From Nitrospirales bacterium (lineage in GTDB: Bacteria > Nitrospirota > Nitrospiria > Nitrospirales > UBA8639), in NCBI GenBank assembly GCA_021604005.1, contig BQIV01000025.1, forward strand, positions 1-64,000: DNA of 64,000 bases, in the 5' to 3' direction. The notes under the pieces were generated by a model. That model did no database searches, was not told the DNA's origin, and saw only the letters and a list, made by a program, of their open reading frames with translations. Numbering within the stretch: the first letter of the stretch is position 1; each line of letters starts with the position of its first letter. A program made the position numbers and the translations under genes. Below, one piece after another: positions 1-7,677 of this stretch.

Positions 1-133
1 ACCGACTTATCCAGGTATACGCAAGCCCAGCTCAACAAAGTCGCGCGGCAGTTAAACGAACGGCCGAGAAAAACATTAAGACTACGCAACACCAGCAGAG
101 AAATTTCAGGCCTGTGTTGCAGCGACCAGTTGA
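1..133 (+). pseudogene. IS30-family transposase, C-terminal remnant (5' end outside window, frameshifted)
   Basis: The window opens in frame 1 with a sequence reading TDLSRYTQAQLNKVARQLNE followed by RPRKTL. This is the well-known C-terminal signature of IS30-family DDE transposases. The family's next conserved segment, YATPAEKFQACVAATS and stop, is present but in the next frame, starting at base 83. An apparent extra base near 82 therefore breaks the reading frame, and the intended stop is at 131-133. IS30 elements usually end just after the transposase stop, so the right end of the element is probably near 135-140, about 20 bases before the next gene. The rest of the element lies outside the window. 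The family call is strong; whether the frameshift is real or a sequencing error cannot be judged here. Confidence 0.8.
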
Positions 134-157
134 ACTCACAGGAGAAAGAAGTCGAAC

Positions 158-946
158 ATGGATAATGGCCTGCGAGTGCATCACGGAGTGGATAATGGAA
201 TTATTGAACCAACAAGCAATTACGTTCGATTTATCGCATGTCGTGAAGTTGCGCATAAGACGATGGCTTTATATTTTGAACGGCCACCTGACTTCCGATT
301 CGACGCCGGACAATGTATTGAACTGAGGGTCTTGGATCCGCCTGAAACGGATGCAGTTGGTGATACTCGCGTGTTCACGATTGCGAGTGCGCCGTCGGAA
401 AATGGCCTTATGGTGGTAACCCGGGTACGTGACACCGCCTTTAAACGAGTGTTGATGCAAATGCCGCTTCAAACGATGGTGAATATTGAAGGACCATTTG
501 GCAAGCTGACATTCCCTGAACATATCGAAAAACCTTTGGTCTTTCTGGCAGGCGGTATTGGGATTACTCCGTTTCGGAGTATGTTGATCAATGCCGTAGG
601 TAATCAACATGCTCATTCTGTCATACTCTTTTATGCAAACCGTCGTCCGGAAGATGCTTCCTTTCTCCTAGAGCTGGAAGATCTTCAGAAGACATTGCCC
701 AACTACACCTTTGTCCCGACGATGACGCAACCCAAACATTCTCACGTATCCTGGACTGGAGAAATTGGATACGTAGACCAGGCTATGTTAAAGAGGTATG
801 TGCGGAGAATTGTTAGCCCCCTCTATTATATCGTCGGCCCATCTGCCATGGTCCGTCATTATCGGTCAATGCTGGGAACAGCGGGTGTCCGTGAACATGA
901 CATTCGAACGGAGGAGTTTATTGGGTATTATAGCGAATCCAAATAA
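158..946 (+). CDS. Ferredoxin-NADP reductase-like FAD/NAD(P)-binding flavoprotein
   Basis: A 262-residue flavoprotein of the ferredoxin reductase superfamily, expected to move electrons between NAD(P)H and a redox partner through FAD. The FAD barrel occupies about residues 20-120 and has the flavin-binding motif RVFTIAS. The nucleotide-binding half carries GGIGITPF near residue 130 and ends in the typical EEFIGYYSE tail. No Fe-S domain is attached, so the partner must be a separate protein. The ATG at 158 is favoured by an AGGAGA site about ten bases upstream. A GTG at 188 is an alternative and would remove an odd duplicated DNG segment at the N-terminus. The gene starts about 20 bases after the end of an IS30-type element, so its native promoter may have been displaced. 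Physiological partner unknown. Confidence 0.82.
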   Translation: MDNGLRVHHGVDNGIIEPTSNYVRFIACREVAHKTMALYFERPPDFRFDAGQCIELRVLDPPETDAVGDTRVFTIASAPSENGLMVVTRVRDTAFKRVLMQMPLQTMVNIEGPFGKLTFPEHIEKPLVFLAGGIGITPFRSMLINAVGNQHAHSVILFYANRRPEDASFLLELEDLQKTLPNYTFVPTMTQPKHSHVSWTGEIGYVDQAMLKRYVRRIVSPLYYIVGPSAMVRHYRSMLGTAGVREHDIRTEEFIGYYSESK

Positions 947-947
947 G

Positions 948-1022
948 TTCCAAACAGACAAATACAACGAACTCTGTGCGGTACAACGTTTGAGTCAGCG
1001 AAAGTTATTCAAAACGGCTATA
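948..1022. repeat. 75-base dispersed repeat, copy A
   Basis: This stretch begins right after the flavoprotein stop codon. It aligns without gaps to 56011-56085, with 53 of 75 identical bases by hand count. The best-conserved parts are TTCCAAAC at the start, ATACAACGAACTC in the middle and GGCTATA at the end. Neither copy contains a start codon near its beginning, although both are open in one shared frame. Function unknown. Confidence 0.55.
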
Positions 1023-1141
1023 AGTGGAAATTTCGCGAAGGATTGTCACGACTGTCTTGCCTGCCTGTTGTGCTAGAGAGCCATGTACACGCTACATGTC
1101 TTCGCGCCGGGTACGGTTCGACTTCTCCGAGCCGGTGATTC

Positions 1142-1822
1142 ATGACGAATATGGGACATCTGTTGTTGTCTATTACAATGAGCATAGTACTGGTGGAATT
1201 CGCGCACTCAGAGAAGCCCGTCGATGAACAAGAACACCGGGTGATTGATGCGGTGATGCAACGAGATCTTGCGTCGGTCAAGCAATTGTTAGAGCACGGG
1301 GCGAATGTAGAAGGTCACGATGCCCATGGACGCACGGCGTTATTGATTGCGGTTGCCGACAACTCCATTGAAATTGCGTGTGCCTTGATCGACGCCGGTG
1401 CAGACGTCAATGCTCAAGACCTTCGAATGGATAGTCCGTTACTGTTGGCCGGGGCCGAAGGTAGACTTGAGATTTTACGATGTATCTTAGACGCGAATCC
1501 AGACTTCACGCGCTATAACCGTTTTGGGGGAACGCCCTTGATTCCTGCATGTGAACGAGGACATCTTGACGTTGTGAAGTTATTACTCAAGACTGATGTT
1601 GATATCGATCATGTGAACAACTTAGGATAGACGGCGCTTTTGGAAACCATCGTATTGAGTCATGGGGGATCTCGACATTAACGAATTGTCCAATTATTAG
1701 TCGATGCGGGAGCCGATATTCAAATTGCTGATAATGAGGGAATAACTCCGCTGGCCCATGCCAGACGAAATGGGTTCCGTGAAATCGTGACAATTCTTGA
1801 CTCAGTAGGGAAATCCAACTGA
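1142..1822 (+). pseudogene. Ankyrin-repeat protein interrupted by two in-frame stop codons
   Basis: Translation from 1142 gives a hydrophobic, signal-like N-terminus followed by ankyrin repeats, with motifs such as GRTALLIAV, NAQDLRMDSPLLLA, GGTPLIPACERGHLDVVKLL and a broken repeat start. The frame hits TAG at 1628-1630 and TAA at 1679-1681. It then continues in the same frame through LLVDAGADIQIADNEGITPL, a clear further repeat, to a natural TGA at 1820-1822. No indel is needed, so two nonsense changes split one gene. Both are explainable by single transitions (TGG or CAG to TAG, CAA to TAA). The 162-residue product ending at 1630 might still fold, because ankyrin arrays are modular. Secreted or periplasmic location is suggested by the N-terminus but is not certain. 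No convincing ribosome site was seen. Confidence 0.75.
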
Positions 1823-1919
1823 CGCCGCAATCGCGGAAAAGGACGGTTTTTAAAGGTGCCCTCATGGAGAGAACTGGCCAGCCATTATAATGTTGTCTTG
1901 TTGTCAGAAGGAGGATCAG

Positions 1920-2480
1920 ATGAATGGAACGAACTGCCCGCGCCTCAGTGGTATCTGCTCTTGGATTACAGTCGGACTCATCACATGCTGTACCATTGGG
2001 CTTGTCGTAGACAGAGGGGCGGCGGAGGAATTGCCGCGTCAGGGAGTGCTTCCACTGTCATTGGCGACGAAAGCCGCTCATGCCGCAGTCGACACATGTC
2101 TGGCTGACGGGTATCGAGTCAGTGCGACGGTGGTGGATCAAGGCGGAAATATCCGCGCGGTGTTGAGACAGGATGGAGCCGGGCCGCATACGTTAGAAAG
2201 TAGCCGGAAGAAGGCCTACTCTTCGGCGAGTTTGAGACAGCCTACTGAAAAGTTAGCTGCCTTGATTGCCAAAATGCCGGCACTTCAAGGCCTTCAGCAT
2301 ATGAATGAGCATATCCTTCTCCTTGCTGGAGGATTACCTATTGAGTTGCATGGTGAGGTGGTCGGCGGCATTGGGGTGGGCGGTGCACCTGGAGGACATC
2401 TGGACGTCGCGTGTGCGCAGGCCGGGTTGAATAGTATTGGTGCCGGCTCAAAGATGCCGCCCCACGAGTCAGATCGATAA
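1920..2480 (+). CDS. Exported GlcG/HbpS-like (DUF336) protein
   Basis: A 186-residue protein from the ATG at 1920, chosen because AGAAGGAGG lies at ideal distance upstream; an upstream in-frame start at 1890 has no such site. Residues 1-40 look like a signal peptide with a hydrophobic stretch around ITVGLITCCTIGLVV. The mature part is the GlcG/HbpS fold: AAHAAVDTCLADGYRVSATV, then VDQGGNIRAVLRQDGAGPHT, SRKKAYSSAS, and the glycine-rich GEVVGGIGVGGAPGGHLD near the C-terminus. Family members include extracellular haem-binding HbpS and GlcG of unknown role. The export signal fits an envelope location. Haem binding is not shown by the sequence. It is probably transcribed alone, 97 bases after the broken ankyrin gene. 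Confidence 0.82.
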   Translation: MNGTNCPRLSGICSWITVGLITCCTIGLVVDRGAAEELPRQGVLPLSLATKAAHAAVDTCLADGYRVSATVVDQGGNIRAVLRQDGAGPHTLESSRKKAYSSASLRQPTEKLAALIAKMPALQGLQHMNEHILLLAGGLPIELHGEVVGGIGVGGAPGGHLDVACAQAGLNSIGAGSKMPPHESDR

Positions 2481-2840
2481 CGTAGGTCGTAGTCCCCAAA
2501 TAAGCGATAGTGTGAATAATCGACTCTTTGACTGCCCCTGAAGCTATGTGAGGGCATGCGTCAAATCCTTATTTGATGAGGACAAAAGCCCTCTATGCCT
2601 TTGGCGTCAACAGGTTCAAGGAAATTGTGCTCCACACATTTTGTACTTGTGACAGATTCTGAATTTGACGCACGGATCTTGCTTGGTGGTATACATATTG
2701 TACCGGAGTAGATTTCATATCCTCAGCAGTCTACAATGAGCACTGTCTGTCGCCTAAGACCTGTGTGGTTGATCGGCGCAGTTCTTTCTACCCTTCAAAG
2801 GCCATTCCATTATTCACCCTGTCCTCAGAGGAACCCTATC
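2481..2840. other. Intergenic region with possible promoter
   Basis: About 360 bases between the GlcG-like gene and the start chosen for the IPT-domain protein. Apart from the weak promoter-like pair listed separately, no gene, clear terminator or repeat was recognised. Confidence 0.5.
2665..2695 (+). promoter_or_regulatory. Possible sigma-70 promoter upstream of the IPT-domain gene
   Basis: TTGACG at 2665-2670 and TATACA at 2690-2695 resemble -35 and -10 boxes. The 19-base spacer is longer than the optimum of 17, so this is only a candidate. It lies about 145 bases before the ATG at 2841. Confidence 0.25.
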
Positions 2841-3272
2841 ATGATGAATTTATCTGCACTACTCGCAGCGCTCATGCTGGTGATGAATGTTGTGTTTGTT
2901 GACGTTGTTCGTGTCATGGCTCAATCGCCGACTGGAGAGTCGGCAACACCCAAAGCCATTGAAGGCTTTGACGAAGACAAAGTCAAAGACGATCCGATTT
3001 GTGATTCAAGTCGCCGTCCCGTGATTGAAACCGTCGAACCTGATGAGGTAAAGCCGGGGGATAAAATTGTTGTTACGGGTGATTTTGGTAAGAGTAAGGA
3101 ATGTTTGCATCACGTCACCATTGGGAGCGAAGAAGGAGAGCAGCCGACGTATGTCGATGCAAAGCATGTGGAAGTGACGGTTCCCAATTCTGCAAGGCAA
3201 GGTATGACCTTTCTGAATGTCCAGACGGGAGGTGGATCGGCGCGGGCTGCGATCTTAGTGCAACGTAAATAA
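2841..3272 (+). CDS. Exported IPT/TIG-domain protein
   Basis: A 143-residue protein starting at the ATG at 2841, which has an AGAGGA site upstream; an in-frame upstream extension to 2736 lacks the look of a protein. Residues 1-28 are a signal peptide (MMNLSALLAALMLVMNVVFV) ending near VMAQS. A charged linker follows. Residues about 60-143 form one immunoglobulin-like IPT/TIG domain: PVIETVEPDEVKPGDKIVV, TGDFGKSKECLHHVTI, then a strand-rich end with VPNSARQGMTFLNVQTGG. Such domains bind carbohydrate or protein at the cell surface. Two cysteines (DPICD and KECLH) could form a disulfide in the periplasm. Specific function unknown. Confidence 0.75.
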   Translation: MMNLSALLAALMLVMNVVFVDVVRVMAQSPTGESATPKAIEGFDEDKVKDDPICDSSRRPVIETVEPDEVKPGDKIVVTGDFGKSKECLHHVTIGSEEGEQPTYVDAKHVEVTVPNSARQGMTFLNVQTGGGSARAAILVQRK

Positions 3273-3290
3273 GACGAATCTCGTCTGTCT
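3272..3290 (+). terminator. Weak hairpin after the IPT-domain gene
   Basis: AGACGA, loop ATC and TCGTCT form a six-pair hairpin directly after the stop codon, followed by the pyrimidine-rich GTCT. Shape and position suit a terminator, but the T tract is poor. Confidence 0.3.
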
Positions 3291-3468
3291 TCTGGCCGTT
3301 ATCTCATACGACGCCGATTCTCTCCCTCAACGTTTGTGAGGACGTGAGCGTTGTGTTTGTTTTCACGTTCACGGTATCTGTCCTCGTGTGTTCACTCTTC
3401 ACAATAACGAATCATCATGGTATCGTTCGGAGTTTGTTGATTATTTTTGTCTTAAAGAAAGGAAGCGT

Positions 3469-3933
3469 ATGCCTACACAAAGAAACGTCAAACGTACCGT
3501 GAAGAATGTTGCGAATACCGCTGCCAAGGCCAAACGTACAGCAAGCAAGAAGACGACATCTGCCGTCCAACAGGCTAAAAAGAAGGTCGGTAGCAAGACA
3601 AAAAAAGCTTCTCAGACGCTTTCTGATGTCAAGAAGAAAGCAACCCGTACTATAAAAACAACCAAAAAGGAAGTGGCAAAGAAAACCAAAGGTGCTTCTC
3701 GAACAGTCGCCGATGCGAAGAAGGAGGCGAGTAGGTTGAAACAGGTTGGGAAAAAGAAGGCAACCGTCGGTGTCAAAACCGTGAAAAAGAAAACACGAGC
3801 GGTGAAGGGAAAAGCTCAGCAAGTGGCAAAGAAAACTGGCGAAGCCGTTGGGAAAGTCATGGGGAAAGCCTGGGGTACTGCAGAACGGGTGGCTCAAAAA
3901 GCGGTGAAGGCGGGGAAACGGTTCGTCGATTAA
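3469..3933 (+). CDS. Lysine/alanine-rich histone H1-like protein
   Basis: A 154-residue, extremely basic protein made almost entirely of Lys, Ala, Thr, Val and Ser. KK and TKK clusters recur about every ten residues (KKKVGSKTKKASQ, VKKKATRTIKTTKKEVAKK). The composition matches bacterial histone H1-like proteins that bind and condense DNA without sequence preference, and predicts an amphipathic or disordered rod. The ATG at 3469 is preferred over the in-frame upstream start at 3388 because of the AAAGAAAGGAAG purine tract just before it. The repeated SRTVADAKKEAS and SQTLSDVKKKAT segments suggest internal duplication. A second lysine-rich protein, at 44288, differs by having an acidic tail. 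DNA binding is inferred from composition alone. Confidence 0.75.
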   Translation: MPTQRNVKRTVKNVANTAAKAKRTASKKTTSAVQQAKKKVGSKTKKASQTLSDVKKKATRTIKTTKKEVAKKTKGASRTVADAKKEASRLKQVGKKKATVGVKTVKKKTRAVKGKAQQVAKKTGEAVGKVMGKAWGTAERVAQKAVKAGKRFVD

Positions 3934-3934
3934 G

Positions 3935-3969
3935 GAGAAGAGCTTGTGCGTGACGGCTTGTGTCTTCTC
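3935..3969 (+). terminator. Possible hairpin after the histone-like gene
   Basis: GAGAAG at 3935-3940 can pair with CTTCTC at 3964-3969 around a long loop, followed by AAAATTT. It is weak and only suggestive. Confidence 0.2.
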
Positions 3970-4120
3970 AAAATTTCGGTAATATGTAGTATGAGTAAAC
4001 GACGCGTCGCGTATGATTCAGGTATCGGCAACGCATAAAAGAGGACGACGCAAATTGTGTGAGGGGTACAATGTGTGTTGCACCCATTACGTAATGAAGA
4101 ACAGTTAGGATAGATGGCTC

Positions 4121-5755
4121 ATGCCGCAAACAAACCCTTCACGTTCACCACATCAACAGGATGAATCTGTTGACTGGCCGATCGGCACTGAAGAATTTTC
4201 CGATCATGTTGAGTTCAATAGTCGAGATGACAATGCAACCATTTATGCGCAAGCGAGTCAAGGACAAACACGGCCTCCGACGCTCTTTGTGGTTTTTGGT
4301 GCACAGGGTGATTTGACAAAACGAAAACTCATTCCTGCCCTGTATAATCTTGCCGCCAGTCATCATTTGCCTCAAGAATTCGCCATCCTTGGTGTCGATG
4401 GTGTGTCCATGAACACCGAAGACTTTCGCGTCAAAATTCGCCGGGACATTCAAGAACTTTCAACCTATCCGATAGAAGCTACGATCAAAGACTGGCTGCT
4501 AGACCGTTTGTATTATCTCTCTGGCGACTTTCGTGATCCGCAGACGTACGGGCACCTGCAACGGATGCTATCCGAGTTGGATGCGCAATATGGAACGAGC
4601 GGAAATTATCTGTATTATATGGCGACCTCTCCTTCATTTTTTGGAGAAATCGTGCATAACCTCGGGGCCAAGGGGCTCGTCTCTCAAGAGAAAAACCGGG
4701 CTCGCCGCATTGTCATTGAAAAACCCTTTGGACATGATTTGTCGTCGGCACAGGCCTTAAACTCTACATTACGCAGTGTGTTGGATGAACAACAAATTTA
4801 TCGTATTGATCATTATTTAGGAAAAGAAACCGTTCAAAATATTTTGGTTTTTCGTTTTGCCAACGGTATTTTCGAACCGGTCTGGAACCGGCAATATATC
4901 GACCATGTGCAAATCACCGTTGCGGAAACCTTAGGCGTCGAGCATCGAGGAACGTACTATGACAAAGCGGGTGCGTTGCGCGACATGGTTCCCAACCATT
5001 TGCTGCAGATTCTGGCCTTTGTGGCTATGGAACCCCCGAATGCATTTGATCCCGAAGCCGTGCGCAATGAAAAGGCCAAACTGCTTCGCGCGATTCAGCC
5101 GATGAATCCGATGGAAGTCTTACAGTCAACCGTGGCTGGACAGTACGGATCGGGAACGTGTCACGGGACGCAGGTGCTTCCGTATCGATCGGAAGTCAAT
5201 GTGTCTGCAACCTCCTTGAGGGAAACCTATACGGCCATGACCTTGTCGATTGAAAGTTGGCGATGGGAAGGTGTGCCATTCTATCTACGAACAGGAAAAC
5301 GGCTGAAGCAGCGGGTGACCGAAGTCGTCATTCAGTTTAAGTCAGCTCCGTTGATGCTGTTCCGGAAAACTCCAGTTGATCGATTGACCCCGAATGTTCT
5401 TGTCATTCGTATACAACCCGACGAAGGTATCTCGTTAAGCTTCGGAGCGAAAATTCCCGGCCCTCAAGTTCAAGTTGGGAGCGTGAATATGGACTTTCAA
5501 TACGCCGATTACTTTGGAGACGCGCCAAGTACCGGCTATGAAACCTTGCTTCATGATGTGATGGCTGGGGACGCGACGCTCTTTCAACGAAGTGATAATG
5601 TCGAGTTGGGATGGAGCGTCGTCGATCCGATTCTCAAGGTGTGGGATAGCCTTGGTTCCCATGCCATTCACTCCTATCCTGCCGGAACGTGGGGGCCGCC
5701 TGATGCTGATGCCTTGCTCGCCAAAGATGGTCGAATGTGGAGAAATTATGAGTGA
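4121..5755 (+). CDS. zwf: Glucose-6-phosphate 1-dehydrogenase
   Basis: Oxidises glucose-6-phosphate to 6-phosphogluconolactone with NADP, the entry step of the oxidative pentose phosphate pathway and a main source of NADPH in the cytoplasm. The nucleotide-binding motif [11 protein letters not shown] is at residues 60-70. [11 protein letters not shown] precedes the active-site signature RIDHYLGKE at residues 228-236, with the catalytic His at 231. At 544 residues it is some 30-50 longer than common family members. The excess is a polar, low-complexity N-terminus before residue 50 with no alternative ATG close to the domain. No partner enzymes (6PGL, Gnd) are adjacent, and flanking gaps suggest its own transcript. 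Confidence 0.95.
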   Translation: MPQTNPSRSPHQQDESVDWPIGTEEFSDHVEFNSRDDNATIYAQASQGQTRPPTLFVVFGAQGDLTKRKLIPALYNLAASHHLPQEFAILGVDGVSMNTEDFRVKIRRDIQELSTYPIEATIKDWLLDRLYYLSGDFRDPQTYGHLQRMLSELDAQYGTSGNYLYYMATSPSFFGEIVHNLGAKGLVSQEKNRARRIVIEKPFGHDLSSAQALNSTLRSVLDEQQIYRIDHYLGKETVQNILVFRFANGIFEPVWNRQYIDHVQITVAETLGVEHRGTYYDKAGALRDMVPNHLLQILAFVAMEPPNAFDPEAVRNEKAKLLRAIQPMNPMEVLQSTVAGQYGSGTCHGTQVLPYRSEVNVSATSLRETYTAMTLSIESWRWEGVPFYLRTGKRLKQRVTEVVIQFKSAPLMLFRKTPVDRLTPNVLVIRIQPDEGISLSFGAKIPGPQVQVGSVNMDFQYADYFGDAPSTGYETLLHDVMAGDATLFQRSDNVELGWSVVDPILKVWDSLGSHAIHSYPAGTWGPPDADALLAKDGRMWRNYE

Positions 5756-5822
5756 GCCCACCACACATGATCCAGTCAAACTGTCTGAGTGATAGCAAGC
5801 AATCAGAATCTACAGAATAGTG

Positions 5823-5842
5823 CATTACTCTCTAGAGTAATG
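5823..5842. terminator. Perfect hairpin between convergent genes
   Basis: CATTACTC, loop TCTA and GAGTAATG form an eight-pair perfect stem between the ends of the convergent zwf and kinase genes. It lacks a long T tract on either side, so it is either a weak bidirectional terminator or a mRNA-end stabiliser. Confidence 0.45.
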
Positions 5843-5925
5843 ATGAATTGAGGGCGTAGGAGGCATGGATGCGAGAGCGATGCCGCTATGCTCTCTGTTG
5901 GATGGTGCGGTGAGTTCAGGTGCAT

Positions 5926-7215
5926 TCAGCCTGATTGGGGTACCACTGAGAGGGGCAATGTCAGCGTGAATGTTGCCCCGCGACCTTTCCCTTCGCTCGA
6001 GGCATACAGCGACCCTCCACAGTTTTTTGCTGCGAGTGCGCTACTGTGGAGGCCGATGCCATTCCCGTGTGTTTTTGTCGTAAACCCTTGAGCAAAGATG
6101 CGAGTGAGATGTTCAGGCCGAATGCCGACTCCGGTGTCGGAAACCTGAATTTGCACAAAGCTCTTCTGGTCAATACACGGCGCAATACGTACGGTCAGTC
6201 GATGATGTGCCCGCTCATGCGCAATCATGGCATGCGTGGCATTGCGGATCAGATTAACCAGGATCTGCAACACTTGATGCTTGTCAAGCAACACCTGTGG
6301 CAATTCCGCATATTCGTGAACGACCTCAATGTGGTGATCTTCGAGTTCTCCTCCGCTGATCATGAATGCCTGTTTGACTACATCATCGAGGCGAACGGAT
6401 TCCTGTATTCCCCCCGGCTTCGCAATGGTTTGTTGGGCATCAATGATCTGTATGACGTGATGAACTTTGGAAACCAGAAAATCCACCTCCGAAATAGTCT
6501 GTTCAACGCGAGACGATAAGTTGTTGCCGAGTTCTTGAAGGTACTGTGGAATCAGTTTGCCTTTCGGGTCCATTGTCAAAAATGTATCAAGATGGTCGTG
6601 ATGGGTGTGTAACATGTTCGCAATCAGACCGACTTCTCCAATCGGTGCCTGACGTATCGTTTGGGAAATAAGCCCGGCTGAGACATTGATACTGGTCAGG
6701 ACGTTGCCAACATTATGAAGAATATTGATGGCGATGTCAGCCATTCCTAACTGGCGAGACGTTTCGAGGAGTTGTGTGTGAAGTTCTTCCCGTTCGACTT
6801 CCGCCTTTTTCCGTTCTCTGGCATGGCGTATGACCCGTTCGAGCAGCGGCGGGTCAATGTGTCCTTTCACGACATAATCTGACGCTCCGAGTTGTACGGC
6901 TTGGAAATCGATATGTCGATCGGTGGTTCCGGTCATCATGATAATAGGCGTTTTACATCCATACTGCATCGCATCATGCAATAACTCAAGCCCGGTTCGA
7001 GTGCCGAGGCAGTAGTCAAGCAGGCAGACATGATGACGATTTTGCAGGATCGAGGAATGTGCTTCTTCGTACGATGCGACCCAATCAATCGTAAACTCGA
7101 CACCTCGAATATTCGATAGAAGCGAATGTGCAATGATGGCGTCATCTTCGTCGTCTTCAATCAACAGGAGATGGACCAGTTCCGTTGAACGTTGTGAGTC
7201 GATAGCTGTTGTCAT
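5926..7215 (-). CDS. Receiver-histidine kinase hybrid (HNVGN-type)
   Basis: A 429-residue cytoplasmic signalling protein without membrane segments. Residues 15-135 are a receiver domain with the acidic pocket EDDEDD, phosphoacceptor Asp67 in LLDYCLG and KG in place of the usual KP loop. A short coiled coil leads to a dimerisation helix in which the likely phosphorylated His167 sits in NILHNVGNVLTS, a variant H-box found in some receiver-fused kinases. The ATPase domain fills about residues 285-425, with the N-box NLIRNATHAM, the G1 box DTGVGI and the G2 box GNGIGLH. Input is therefore phosphate on the receiver, not a small ligand. It is the last gene of the minus-strand group that begins behind the cyclic-di-GMP riboswitch. 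The output regulator is not obvious. Confidence 0.85.
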   Translation of the reverse strand: MTTAIDSQRSTELVHLLLIEDDEDDAIIAHSLLSNIRGVEFTIDWVASYEEAHSSILQNRHHVCLLDYCLGTRTGLELLHDAMQYGCKTPIIMMTGTTDRHIDFQAVQLGASDYVVKGHIDPPLLERVIRHARERKKAEVEREELHTQLLETSRQLGMADIAINILHNVGNVLTSINVSAGLISQTIRQAPIGEVGLIANMLHTHHDHLDTFLTMDPKGKLIPQYLQELGNNLSSRVEQTISEVDFLVSKVHHVIQIIDAQQTIAKPGGIQESVRLDDVVKQAFMISGGELEDHHIEVVHEYAELPQVLLDKHQVLQILVNLIRNATHAMIAHERAHHRLTVRIAPCIDQKSFVQIQVSDTGVGIRPEHLTRIFAQGFTTKTHGNGIGLHSSALAAKNCGGSLYASSEGKGRGATFTLTLPLSVVPQSG

Positions 7216-7257
7216 GGTATGGCTGTCTTGTTCGACACAGGCATGAGTCGCGTTGTC

Positions 7258-7653
7258 TTACCCTTGAGCCGACAGGCTCATGTTTGGATGTTCGAGTGCG
7301 GCTCGCACAGTGGCGAGCAGTTCTCCGAAATCAAATGGTTTCTCAAAAAATGCGACGGCTCCGAGGGAGAGTGCGCGTTCATGTAAACTGGCTTCTTTGC
7401 TGGCAGTCAGGAAAATAATAGGGACATGTGATGTTTTCGTCGAAGCCTTGAGGCGCTCAGCGACGGTGAGTCCATTTCCGCCTGGCATGGTAATGTCAAG
7501 AAGGATGAGATCCGGAGGTTGTTCCATGGCTTTTTGGATGGCCATGATCGCATCGTAGGCGGCAAGGACGTGATAGCCCTTGGCATTTAAACGGACGCTC
7601 AAGGCTTTCACGATACGTTCATCGTCTTCGACCACCAAAATGTTCTTTTCCAT
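7258..7653 (-). CDS. Single-domain response regulator (CheY-like)
   Basis: A 131-residue stand-alone receiver. EDDE forms the acidic pocket, Asp53 in LLDITMPGGNG is the phosphoacceptor, the switch Thr is in IIFLTASKE, and Lys is in FFEKPFDF. There is no DNA-binding or enzyme domain, so it passes phosphate or binds a partner. The start has a purine-rich GAGAAAGAGAG ahead of it. It lies between the two receiver-kinase hybrids on the same strand (24 and 42 base gaps), which makes it the natural shuttle between them. Confidence 0.9.
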   Translation of the reverse strand: MEKNILVVEDDERIVKALSVRLNAKGYHVLAAYDAIMAIQKAMEQPPDLILLDITMPGGNGLTVAERLKASTKTSHVPIIFLTASKEASLHERALSLGAVAFFEKPFDFGELLATVRAALEHPNMSLSAQG

Positions 7654-7677
7654 AATGCTCTCTCTTTCTCTCTTCTT

